From Formosa undariae (lineage in GTDB: Bacteria > Bacteroidota > Bacteroidia > Flavobacteriales > Flavobacteriaceae): 64,000 bases of DNA. Every line of letters begins with the position of its first letter. Position 1 is the stretch's first letter. A model generated the notes under the pieces. It ran no database searches, was not told the DNA's origin, and saw nothing but the letters and a program-made list of their open reading frames with translations. The translations under genes and the position numbers were made by a program. Shown here piece after piece: positions 51,014 through 59,467 of the stretch. Location: contig NZ_JBHMEZ010000001.1 in assembly GCF_042427615.1 (NCBI RefSeq), positions 62,001 through 126,000 on the forward strand, given 5' to 3'.

Positions 51014-51448
51014 TCACCTATTCTTTTTCATGTATGTTTCATAATCTGAAGCCAACTCCGTTTTCTGTTTTTCCGACAAGGTTTTCCCTGCCAATTGAAA
51101 AAACGTATGCTCTTCGTCCTCCAAATGATGTTCTACTTTATGTTTTAATTTTTTAGCTATTTTAAGCCAAGCCGACGAATCGTATTCCGTGTCTTCAAGT
51201 TCTTCGATTAACTCATCGATTTCATGATGTTCGGCAATACCATGTCTGGAATGCTCTTGCATCATATCTGTAGAAATTAAAGGTTTATAAAAGTGGCGCT
51301 CCTCTGCATTTGCATGTACTTCCAGTTCTTTTCGCACCGCTTTAAACAACTCGTCTCTATTTTTAGTATCGCCCGAAGACTGTACTAATTTATCGAGTAA
51401 TTCACGCTGAATATCATGATCGTGTCGTATCGCTTCAAAAATAGTCAT
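51014..51448 (-). CDS. Hemerythrin-domain protein
   Basis: The 144-residue four-helix protein carries the di-iron ligand pattern of the HHE type: AIRHDHDIQRELL, HANAEERHFYKPL, HGIAEHHEIDELI and KHKVEHHLEDEEHTFF. Members bind O2, NO or respond to oxidative and iron stress. It follows the YtxH gene by 23 bp and is likely co-transcribed with it, consistent with a general stress function in the cytoplasm. Confidence 0.92.
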   Translation of the reverse strand: MTIFEAIRHDHDIQRELLDKLVQSSGDTKNRDELFKAVRKELEVHANAEERHFYKPLISTDMMQEHSRHGIAEHHEIDELIEELEDTEYDSSAWLKIAKKLKHKVEHHLEDEEHTFFQLAGKTLSEKQKTELASDYETYMKKNR

Positions 51449-51471
51449 ATCTAAAAAATTAAAAGTTATAA

Positions 51472-51840
51472 TTAAACTGTAGCAGTCGTTTTAGAAGATC
51501 CGTTAGTTTTAACGTCTTTTCTAAAATGCCTATTTTTCGTTTTTAATACTTCTAATTTCTTTTCTAAAGCATCGATTACCTCATCAGACTTATGACTTGA
51601 ATCTGCAAGAATACTTTCGATTTGTTCTTCTAAAGTTCCTTTTTTAACATTGACTTTCTTAGCCACTGTATCTGCAAATTCTGTAGCTTGTTCTGCTATT
51701 TTATTTTTTCTAAGTTCTGCTTCTTTAGAAATTATTTTACGAGTTTTACTACCTTTTTCAGGAGCAAATAATATTCCCATTGCTGCTCCTAAAGCGGTTC
51801 CTGCTATAATACCTAAAATTGTATTTCCTGAATTGTTCAT
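51472..51840 (-). CDS. YtxH-domain stress protein
   Basis: The 122-residue protein begins with a glycine/alanine-rich membrane segment typical of YtxH (NTILGIIAGTALGAAMGILF, residues 4-23, followed by APEKGSKTR). A lysine-rich helical coiled region continues to the end. It is predicted to be membrane-anchored with a cytoplasmic helical tail. Homologues respond to general stress in Firmicutes; the mechanism is unknown. It is first in a two-gene unit with hemerythrin. Confidence 0.9.
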   Translation of the reverse strand: MNNSGNTILGIIAGTALGAAMGILFAPEKGSKTRKIISKEAELRKNKIAEQATEFADTVAKKVNVKKGTLEEQIESILADSSHKSDEVIDALEKKLEVLKTKNRHFRKDVKTNGSSKTTATV

Positions 51841-51875
51841 AGTTTTAAATTGTTTAATGGTTAAACTTAATACTA

Positions 51876-51883
51876 CAAAGTTA
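51876..51883 (-). promoter_or_regulatory. -7 promoter element of the YtxH-hemerythrin unit
   Basis: Minus-strand TAACTTTG fits TAnnTTTG, 35 bases before the YtxH start. No matching -33 was found. Confidence 0.4.
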
Positions 51884-51950
51884 GGTTGATAGCAGAGCTC
51901 TAATTAACTCTATTCGTTTTAAAATTAACGGGATTAAAATTGAAATACGT

Positions 51951-52907
51951 TTATCGCCAAGCCAAAGCACTTCGTTCTACCCAATACGATTCTGATTCTG
52001 TTGCAAATATTTGAAGTTGATGACGTTCTGCTTCGGTTAACCGAAATGACAATGCTTTTAAATTGTCTTGAAGTTGTATACTTGTTAATGCCCCGCTTAA
52101 CACCACTTGAGGCTCTAGACTATCTATTATAAACCGAATGGCAATAGCATCTATACCTACATTATATTGTTTTGCAAGGAGATTAAAATACGTATAGGCA
52201 TCCGAATAATTCGGAAAATCACCATTCTCGAACACACGGCCATTCGCCAACGCTTCTTTAATAATGACGGTCTTATTATCGCCTAATAATTGATTTAATA
52301 TTTTAAATGTTGATTGTTCGAATATATTATAAGTGACTTGAAAACTAGTAAACAACGACTCGCCTTCTACCTGAACTTTTAAAGCCGTTTCTATAATTTC
52401 TACCTGATTTGCGCCACTTGTAGATACGCCAATCTGCATACCTGTTTTCTTTTTAATTTCATATAATTCCTGAAGCGCCTCTGTATTCGTAAAAATACCA
52501 CTGTCTAAAGTTGCTGAATGGACTTGATATATTTTCAACTCTGGTAAAAGCACTTGAGACACTTCCCATTGTTCCTGCAGTTTTGAAAGTGAATGCTCTT
52601 TTATTTCATGTTTACCACTGTATCCCAACTCCCAATTCGCCATGTACGTATAGCCCCATTTGGTACTTAAATTCACATCGGGATACTGTCTTAACTTATG
52701 CCAATCAATTAAAAACTGCTCGCCTTTTCCGTAAGATGGAGCGACATCGAAATACCGAACTCCAAACCGATATGCATCGTCTAAAACATGCATCGCATTT
52801 GCTTTAAACACCGCTTCCGATTGCGATATTTCTTCTTTTTTAATGTTGATGTATTCCGGGCGACCAATAGCCGCTAGTCCTAATCCGATTTGGGTTTGTT
52901 TTGACAT
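51951..52907 (-). CDS. Aldo/keto reductase
   Basis: The 318-residue TIM-barrel NAD(P)H oxidoreductase has the catalytic tetrad visible as FDVAPSYGKGE (Asp, Tyr), LSTKWGY (Lys) and YQVHSATLDSG (His). C-terminal FRLTEAERHQLQIFATES is a usual closing helix. It resembles the L-fucose/galactose-dehydrogenase-like bacterial AKRs (pyridoxal 4-dehydrogenase-type), but the substrate is not clear. It stands alone between stress genes. Confidence 0.9.
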   Translation of the reverse strand: MSKQTQIGLGLAAIGRPEYINIKKEEISQSEAVFKANAMHVLDDAYRFGVRYFDVAPSYGKGEQFLIDWHKLRQYPDVNLSTKWGYTYMANWELGYSGKHEIKEHSLSKLQEQWEVSQVLLPELKIYQVHSATLDSGIFTNTEALQELYEIKKKTGMQIGVSTSGANQVEIIETALKVQVEGESLFTSFQVTYNIFEQSTFKILNQLLGDNKTVIIKEALANGRVFENGDFPNYSDAYTYFNLLAKQYNVGIDAIAIRFIIDSLEPQVVLSGALTSIQLQDNLKALSFRLTEAERHQLQIFATESESYWVERSALAWR

Positions 52908-53016
52908 AGCAATTATAATTTTTGTCTAAATTACTAAACTAGAATTAGAATATAGAAGCGTTCTTGTATTAGATTTTAATGTCTAAAAAAAGTTGTTTAT
53001 AGTATCCAAATCAGAT

Positions 53017-54234
53017 TTATAGCACTTCTGTTTCGATAATTGTATCTGTAATTAGTGTTTTATGCACCGGACATTTAGACGCTATTTCTTTTAAACGTGC
53101 TTTCTGTTTATCGTCTAGATTTCCAACGAATTTTAAAGTCTTCTTTAAGTGATCTATTTGTGCAGGCTTCTCTAAATCTAAATTAAGATCGTCGCTATGT
53201 TTTTTCGAATATGTGATATACACAAACACTTCTTGTAAGTCCCATTTTTTACGTTGCGCATATAATTTCAATGTCATCGCAGTACAAGCTGCTAAAGCCG
53301 CATTTAAATATTCGTATGGCGATGGTCCGAAATCATCTCCACCAACACTTTCAGGTTCATCGGCAATTAGCGTATGTTTTTTAGTCTGGATATTAGTGGT
53401 AAAATTATCTTCTAAAAGATTTAAGTGCGCAACCAATTGCTCCCCGCTGGTATCTAAAATCACACTGTCTTTAGCCTCGAAATAACGTTGTACCCAAGTT
53501 CCAATCATATTACCCACATATTCACTATCTCTAGAATCTGACAATAAATGGTCGGCTTGATCTAAACTCACAAAACTTTTAGGATGATGGGCTGTTTTAT
53601 ACAAGCGTTCTGCATTTTCAATAGGCACTACACTATCGAAAGGGGCATGCATAATAAGTAATGGCTTTCTTAGGTTTTTAGTAATTTCTGGTAAATCCGT
53701 TTTACTAAAATCGTCTATAAATTCCTTATTTATATTAAAAGGCCGCCCACCGATATTAACCTCGACATCACCTTTTTCTTCGACATCATCAAACCCATGC
53801 GAAAACAAATGCGTCACATGTTCTACAGTTGCAGGAGCACCAACAGTTGCCACGGCTTTCACAGAGTCTAATAGAGAAGACGCCACTATAACCGCTGCAC
53901 CACCAAGCGAATGCCCTACCAATAAAGACGGCGCTTTAAAATGTGCTTCTAAATATTTACTTACCGCCAATAAATCGGATACGTTAGATGAAAAATGACT
54001 ATCAGAAAACTCGCCTTCACTCCTACCTAATCCTGTAAAATCGAAACGCAACACACCGAAATCATGATTGGTTAACGAGCGACTTATGTTTTTAACCGCA
54101 GACAACGTACTCGTACACGTAAAACAATGTGCAAATACGGCAAAATAATTCGGATTCTGATTCGCGGGTAATTCTAAATAGGCCTGAAGTTTTACACCTT
54201 TATCATTTTCTATTTCAAGTTTCTGACTTTTCAT
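53017..54234 (-). CDS. Alpha/beta-hydrolase fused to OsmC peroxiredoxin domain
   Basis: The 405-residue fusion has an N-terminal hydrolase (residues 1-250) with FAHCFTCTS, the nucleophile elbow VGHSLGGAAV, an acid in APFDSVVP and the catalytic His in QADHLLSD. The C-terminal OsmC/Ohr domain (from about residue 265) has GPSPYEYLNAALAACTAM and KCPVHKTL, which supply the peroxidatic and resolving cysteines. Such fusions may release and then reduce acyl or organic hydroperoxides. It sits beside methionine sulfoxide reductase genes, consistent with oxidative repair. Confidence 0.92.
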   Translation of the reverse strand: MKSQKLEIENDKGVKLQAYLELPANQNPNYFAVFAHCFTCTSTLSAVKNISRSLTNHDFGVLRFDFTGLGRSEGEFSDSHFSSNVSDLLAVSKYLEAHFKAPSLLVGHSLGGAAVIVASSLLDSVKAVATVGAPATVEHVTHLFSHGFDDVEEKGDVEVNIGGRPFNINKEFIDDFSKTDLPEITKNLRKPLLIMHAPFDSVVPIENAERLYKTAHHPKSFVSLDQADHLLSDSRDSEYVGNMIGTWVQRYFEAKDSVILDTSGEQLVAHLNLLEDNFTTNIQTKKHTLIADEPESVGGDDFGPSPYEYLNAALAACTAMTLKLYAQRKKWDLQEVFVYITYSKKHSDDLNLDLEKPAQIDHLKKTLKFVGNLDDKQKARLKEIASKCPVHKTLITDTIIETEVL

Positions 54235-54262
54235 ACTTTGATTTATTATTGAATTAATAATA

Positions 54263-54775
54263 TTAGTTACTTTTTGACGATTCGTTTACATAGACCGCAT
54301 AACGCTCTAATAAAAGAGTCAATTTAGGCACTATATAAAGTTGGCAAAATGGTTTTTTAGGATTCTGAAGATAGTAATTTTTTATGGCATCTCGAGAAGA
54401 TTTAAATTCTTGAAACGGATACACCTTGGTAATTAAACTATAATTAAAGTCTTTTTGAAAGCCATTTAAAAGATTTGAAAATCTAGCATTTTGATCTTCA
54501 GAAAACACATAAACAGCCGACCGATATGTTTCACGACGACTATGATTTGAAGTACTTTTATGTGTATGTAAATGAATTTCTAGAAGTACAGCTTCTGAAA
54601 TTTCTAAGGAATTAAAATGAACAATAACCGCTTCAGAAAACGAAGCAGCATCGCCGGTTGAAGCAATATAACCTTGCTCCACAAGACTTACGCCTTTTAA
54701 GGATTGAAACACAGCTTCTGTGCACCAATGGCACCCACCACCAAATGCAATTCTATCTTCTATTTTTAATCCCAT
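54263..54775 (-). CDS. Divergent MsrA-like peptide-methionine sulfoxide reductase
   Basis: The 170-residue protein of the MsrA fold has the active-site loop GGGCHWCTEAVF in place of the usual GGCFWC, and HSRRETYRSAVYVF instead of the canonical RQGNDxGTQYRS block. The nucleophilic Cys is kept, but the substrate pocket residue Phe is His. The C-terminal recycling cysteine is not evident, although LYIVPKLTLL matches the family end. It is 28 bp downstream of the hydrolase-OsmC gene's region of stress functions, and a classical MsrA lies 2.2 kb away. Confidence 0.82.
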   Translation of the reverse strand: MGLKIEDRIAFGGGCHWCTEAVFQSLKGVSLVEQGYIASTGDAASFSEAVIVHFNSLEISEAVLLEIHLHTHKSTSNHSRRETYRSAVYVFSEDQNARFSNLLNGFQKDFNYSLITKVYPFQEFKSSRDAIKNYYLQNPKKPFCQLYIVPKLTLLLERYAVYVNESSKSN

Positions 54776-54899
54776 AAATTTTTGGTCGTAAAAACAGTGG
54801 AAACCTAAATTTAAGCTGAAATTAAAACCTTAAAAGATGAATTAAATCATTTAACTCGGATTAATAGAAAAAATAGTAAAGCATCATAAAAAATTCATT

Positions 54900-56471
54900 T
54901 TACGAACTACAAGACAACATCGAACAGCCCACTTTATTCCGTGCCCATTCTGGTCGTTTTGCAAACCATTTTTGAAATTCCGGTTGCTCGTCGTATGGAT
55001 TTTTTAATAGATTGAATAATTCATCCACCAATGCATAATCTCCTTTTTCAGCATCATCTATAGCCAATTGCGACATATAATTTCTAAGGACATATTTCGG
55101 GTTGACACCATTCATTTTTGAAGCACGTTCTGCATCAGACAATGCTTCTTTTTGTAATCGCTCTGAGTACGTTTTAAACCAATTCTTCCAAACCTCTTCA
55201 ATTTCTGAAGTCATAGCACCTGGATTATAAAAAGCATCTTCAATGAGTTGTAATCCATTTGAAGGATTTTCCTTTTCAAATTGTGAAAGATTTCTAAACG
55301 CAATCGTCATATCTGTTTCTAGCATTTGCAACGCATCTTCCAAATCCTGAATGAGTTTTAAGTCCGATTTATCAGCTTCAAAAAGTCCTAATTTTGAACG
55401 CATCATCTGTAAAGACTGTGTTTCAAAATTCGTTTTGTATTCATCTAAAACAGCTTGTAACGCATCGACATCTTCAATTAAAGGATACAAAGCATTTGCT
55501 AATTGATATAAATTCCAAAGCCCAATATTAGGCTGATTTCCGTAGCGATAGCGTTTATGTTGTCTATCTGTTGTATTTGGTGTCCAACCATAATCGAAAC
55601 CTTCTAACCAACCGTAAGGCCCGTAATCTATAGTTAATCCTAAGATCGATAAATTATCGGTATTCATTACACCATGCACAAAACCCACACGTTGCCAATC
55701 AACAATCATTTTAAGCGTACGTTCAGAAACTTCCTTAAAAAAGGCTAAATACGTTTCTTTTGATGGTGCTCCAAATTCTGGATAAAAATGTTTTATCGTA
55801 TAATCTGTAAGCGTTTTAAGCGTTTTAGCATCTTCTCGAGACGCTAAAAGTTCAAAGCTTCCAAAACGCAAGAAACTTGGAGCCACACGACACACTACTG
55901 CACCTTCTTCGTATTCCGGATTTCCGTTATACATAACATCCCGTAACACTTGATCTCCTGTAACCGCTAACGACAATGCTCGCGTTGTAGGCACTCCCAA
56001 ATGAAACATCGCTTCGCTACATAAATACTCACGTACAGACGATCTTAAAACCGCCAAACCATCGGCAGTTCTAGAATATGGCGTGGGTCCTGCACCTTTA
56101 AGCTGCAATGCCCAACGCTGATTATTGTAATCAATTTCGGTTAAATTTATAGCACGACCATCTCCTAATTGTCCTGCCCAATTCCCGAATTGATGTCCGC
56201 CATAACACATGGCAAATGGCTTGGTGTGTTCCAAAACCTGATTCCCTGTAAATACCTTTAAAAATTCTTCCGATTTACTTTCAGCTTCCGTAATTCCTAA
56301 CGTTTCTAATAATTCTGGAGACACATGAATTAATTCCGGTTTTGCAGTTTGCTTGGGCGTAACATAGGAGAAACAAGCTTCGCTAACCTGACGCCTAGAA
56401 TTTTCTAAAATCGGATCGGCAGGAAGTTCGCTAGTAAACGTGTCTTTTATATGTGATTTAAAGGTTTTCAA
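54900..56471 (-). CDS. selO: SelO/YdiU-type protein adenylyltransferase
   Basis: The 523-residue pseudokinase transfers AMP to hydroxyl side chains of proteins. Motifs include CYGGHQFGNWAGQLGDGRA, LKGAGPTPYSRTADGLAVLRSSVREYL, GVMNTDNLSILGLTIDYGPYG and RYRYGNQPNIGLWNL; of these only short parts such as GQLGDGRA and NTDNLS are needed for diagnosis. The protein ends Cys-Ser-Ser, and the Cys stands at the antepenultimate position used by selenocysteine in eukaryotic SelO. It is surrounded by msr genes, in line with a role in redox stress. Confidence 0.94.
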   Translation of the reverse strand: MKTFKSHIKDTFTSELPADPILENSRRQVSEACFSYVTPKQTAKPELIHVSPELLETLGITEAESKSEEFLKVFTGNQVLEHTKPFAMCYGGHQFGNWAGQLGDGRAINLTEIDYNNQRWALQLKGAGPTPYSRTADGLAVLRSSVREYLCSEAMFHLGVPTTRALSLAVTGDQVLRDVMYNGNPEYEEGAVVCRVAPSFLRFGSFELLASREDAKTLKTLTDYTIKHFYPEFGAPSKETYLAFFKEVSERTLKMIVDWQRVGFVHGVMNTDNLSILGLTIDYGPYGWLEGFDYGWTPNTTDRQHKRYRYGNQPNIGLWNLYQLANALYPLIEDVDALQAVLDEYKTNFETQSLQMMRSKLGLFEADKSDLKLIQDLEDALQMLETDMTIAFRNLSQFEKENPSNGLQLIEDAFYNPGAMTSEIEEVWKNWFKTYSERLQKEALSDAERASKMNGVNPKYVLRNYMSQLAIDDAEKGDYALVDELFNLLKNPYDEQPEFQKWFAKRPEWARNKVGCSMLSCSS

Positions 56472-56480
56472 TAGGGGTAA

Positions 56481-57017
56481 TTATTTAAGTTTATCGGCAT
56501 GCATCTGTCTTAACTTAGCCAATTTCGGACTAATTACCGCAGAGCAATACCCTTGTGTTTTATTATTTTCGTAATAGTCTTGATGTTCAGTTTCAGCTTC
56601 AAAAAACGGTCCTAACGCACTGATTTCTGTCACAATTTTATCATCAAAATACTGCTGAATACTCTCAACAACCGCTTCGGCTACTACTCTCTCTCTTTCA
56701 TTCTGATAATAAATCACAGAACGGTATTGTGTACCGCGATCGGCACCTTGACGATTTAAAGTGGTCGGATCGTGACTTGTAAAAAAGATGATTAAAATAT
56801 CTTGTAACGAAATCACGTTCGCATCGTATGTAATTTGAATAACTTCGGCATGTCCGGTTAATCCCGAACATATTTCACGATATGTTGGTGTTCCTGGAAC
56901 TGTTCCTCCAGTATATCCTGAAATCACTTTTTCGACACCTTTTATTTGCTGAAAAACAGCTTCTACACACCAGAAACAACCGCCTCCAAGCGTGATAATT
57001 TCTTTTGTATTACTCAT
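56481..57017 (-). CDS. msrA: Peptide-methionine (S)-S-oxide reductase MsrA
   Basis: The 178-residue enzyme reduces methionine-S-sulfoxide in proteins. It has GGGCFWCVEAVFQQIKGVE with the nucleophilic Cys, the YTGGTVPGTPTYREIC block, HDPTTLNRQGADRGTQYRS and NNKTQGYCSAVI (recycling Cys). All key residues are present and it has no signal peptide. It overlaps the msrB stop by 8 bp, so the two are one translational unit, and lies 9 bp before selO. Confidence 0.96.
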   Translation of the reverse strand: MSNTKEIITLGGGCFWCVEAVFQQIKGVEKVISGYTGGTVPGTPTYREICSGLTGHAEVIQITYDANVISLQDILIIFFTSHDPTTLNRQGADRGTQYRSVIYYQNERERVVAEAVVESIQQYFDDKIVTEISALGPFFEAETEHQDYYENNKTQGYCSAVISPKLAKLRQMHADKLK

Positions 57018-57468
57018 TGCTTTCTCCTTTCTCTAGCGTAATTGATTCTGAATTTACGCAGTAACGCAATCCACTTGGTTCTGGGCCATCAGGAAACACA
57101 TGTCCTAAATGCGAATCGCATGTATTGCACATCACTTCTACACGAACCATTCCCATAGCCGTATCTTTTTCGTACTTAATTGCGTTCTCTTCTATAGGCT
57201 GTGTAAAACTTGGCCAACCTGATCTTGAATCGAATTTTATGGTAGAATCGAACAACAACGTACCGCAACACACACAACCATATTTACCTGCTTCGTGTGC
57301 ACTACAAAGCGCTCCGGAATGTGGCGCTTCGGTCCCTTTTAATCTTGCAATTCTAAATTGGTGAGGTGTTAATAATTCTTTCCATTCTTCGTCAGATTTC
57401 TCTACACGACGATCTGGTATTGGATTGCCATTCACGGCAAAATCCATTATATTTTTCCATGTAAGCAT
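57010..57468 (-). CDS. msrB: Peptide-methionine (R)-S-oxide reductase MsrB
   Basis: The start at 57468 is preferred over 57507 because an AAAGGGA ribosome-binding site stands seven to ten bases before it and the family begins with MLTWKNI. The 152-residue protein has two zinc CxxC pairs (CVCC and CNTC), FDSRSGWPSF, VEVMCNTCDSHLGHVF and the catalytic RYCVNSES. It reduces the R epimer of methionine sulfoxide, complementing MsrA encoded by the overlapping next gene. Confidence 0.95.
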   Translation of the reverse strand: MLTWKNIMDFAVNGNPIPDRRVEKSDEEWKELLTPHQFRIARLKGTEAPHSGALCSAHEAGKYGCVCCGTLLFDSTIKFDSRSGWPSFTQPIEENAIKYEKDTAMGMVRVEVMCNTCDSHLGHVFPDGPEPSGLRYCVNSESITLEKGESNE

Positions 57469-57660
57469 ACTATTCCCTTTCTTTAAATTTGTATTAAAAA
57501 ATAACACTGATGGTTATATGATATCTGTATTAGACTCATTAACGCACTCAATCTTACATACAAATATGATTAATTCCTAGTGCCCATAAAAATATCGCTT
57601 GTTAATAATCACACAATTTTTACTTAAAATACGATTTAGAACTACAATATAAAAATGAAT

Positions 57661-57701
57661 AAAACCTATCGCAATCAATTTACGTGATTGGGATAGGTTT
57701 T
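57661..57701 (-). terminator. Terminator of the glucan-enzyme operon
   Basis: AAAACCTATC (57661-57670) pairs with GATAGGTTTT (57692-57701), with an inner AATCA/TGATT. It lies in the 286-bp gap after the last GH13 gene; nothing else was recognised in that gap. Confidence 0.85.
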
Positions 57702-57793
57702 ATTCTTAAATTATAAGTGAATTGCCTTTAATTATGTATTCACCATAGAAAATCAATTTCTGATTCTGTTAAAAATAGTATTACTTCTAATTA

Positions 57794-59464
57794 TTATTTA
57801 GACGCCTTAGTTGCTTCTAACAACACTATATCATAGTCATTGTTCAGAATAACATTTCCATTTTCGACAGTAACATCGGTATTAGAATAGGCATCATGAA
57901 CACTCAAGCGTTCAGGAAAAACGCCTCCAACAGGTATTATTTTTTTTCCTTTTTCAAGATTTAAACCAATAATCACTCTATCTTCAAAATCGTCTTTTTT
58001 ATAAACTCGAGAAAACACATAAGGCGCTTCAGAAATCATTTGATGTCTTCCTGCCCCAACCGCTGGATGGTTTGCTCTAAACTGACCAAGACGTTGCCAA
58101 TGTGCTAAAACTGCTTGTGTTTTTGGATTAGATTTTATATCGTCCCAATTCATAAACGTCCGTAAATTAGCATCTCCAATAGCACCTTCGGCATGGAGTA
58201 TTCTAGCCGACTCATCGCCATAATAAATTTGTGCAGCACCTTGAGTTAGCAACAATTTTGTAGCCGTTTCGAAAGGTTTTACACGCATAGGATCGAATGG
58301 CTGCCCATCGTCGTGCGAGCTTAAATAATTAAGCACACTATAGCCTATTAAATCATTATGAAGAATACTATCGTATTTAGTAAACATAGATTCGTAGTCC
58401 ATTTGTTCGGCATTCCACTTAAATTCAAAATTGATTAATTGGTTGAATGCTTTATCGAAATAATTGACTTTACGGTCGCCAAAATCAAACGCTTTTTCAT
58501 TACTAATTGCATAATTATACACTTCCCCTACAAGGTAGAATCCGTTGTCATCTAAGACTTTTTCGGGATTTTCCATTTTATACTGAGCAAAAGCAGTATC
58601 TACAACGCTTCTAAATTCTTGCCATACATAAGGTTCCGTATGCTTAACGGTATCTACACGATACCCATCAATTCCGAATTCTGTAATATAATCTGCCAGC
58701 CATTTCATGATATAAAAACGAGGTGCTCTTGGGTATCCTGTGCTTTCAAAAAAGGCATCTAATTCCGCTACTTCTTTCTCATATCGGCCTTCCGTTTTCC
58801 ATTTTTCGATTAATTGCGGAGGCAGTTCTACAGCCTCATTACTCTCTGTTCTAATATCTGGTAAATTCTCTACCAAAGTACAACTTACCGTGCTATCAAA
58901 ATCATGATAATCGCAAGAAGGACCTGTTCTTACCCAACTTTGTGGCCAAACAGGATCTTGATCTGTCACAGGACCTCTATGATTAATAACAGCATCTAAA
59001 ACAATACGAATCCCTCTTTTATGAGCAGCTTCTACTAATTTTTTTAAATCGTCTCTTGTTCCAAAATCCGGATCTAAATTCGTCCAATCCTTAGTCCAAT
59101 ATCCATGAAAACCATAAGAGAGCCCAGTACCTTCATCTGTTCCACCATGAATTTGTTCAACAATCGGCGTCATCCAGATGGCATTTACACCTAAATTAGT
59201 AAAATAACCAGATTCTACTTTTTGTGTTACCCCTTTAATATCTCCACCTTCAAAGCCTCTTAAAATACCAGTTTCCTTATCCCTATCAAAATTCTCATCG
59301 TTAGAAGTGTCTCCATTATTAAAACGGTCGACTAACATAAAATAGATTGTAGCCGCATCCCATTCGAAAGGCACTTCTACTTCTTTTTCAATTGATTTAT
59401 CAGTTTTGTTTTGACATCCTGTAACCATAATTCCTAATATTAAAACGACTATAAAGTTACGCAT
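57794..59464 (-). CDS. GH13 alpha-amylase-family lipoprotein
   Basis: The 556-residue glycoside hydrolase has a lipobox at MVTGCQNK (Cys about residue 17), placing it on the membrane or cell surface. GH13 conserved regions: VLDAVINH (I), DGYRVDTVKH with the Asp nucleophile (II), LVGEVYN with the Glu acid/base (III) and LSSHDDG with the third Asp (IV). It should cleave alpha-1,4-glucans. A domain of about 100 residues after the barrel is a beta-sandwich. It is three bases from the second GH13 gene and last in the operon. Confidence 0.93.
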   Translation of the reverse strand: MRNFIVVLILGIMVTGCQNKTDKSIEKEVEVPFEWDAATIYFMLVDRFNNGDTSNDENFDRDKETGILRGFEGGDIKGVTQKVESGYFTNLGVNAIWMTPIVEQIHGGTDEGTGLSYGFHGYWTKDWTNLDPDFGTRDDLKKLVEAAHKRGIRIVLDAVINHRGPVTDQDPVWPQSWVRTGPSCDYHDFDSTVSCTLVENLPDIRTESNEAVELPPQLIEKWKTEGRYEKEVAELDAFFESTGYPRAPRFYIMKWLADYITEFGIDGYRVDTVKHTEPYVWQEFRSVVDTAFAQYKMENPEKVLDDNGFYLVGEVYNYAISNEKAFDFGDRKVNYFDKAFNQLINFEFKWNAEQMDYESMFTKYDSILHNDLIGYSVLNYLSSHDDGQPFDPMRVKPFETATKLLLTQGAAQIYYGDESARILHAEGAIGDANLRTFMNWDDIKSNPKTQAVLAHWQRLGQFRANHPAVGAGRHQMISEAPYVFSRVYKKDDFEDRVIIGLNLEKGKKIIPVGGVFPERLSVHDAYSNTDVTVENGNVILNNDYDIVLLEATKASK

Positions 59465-59467
59465 AAT

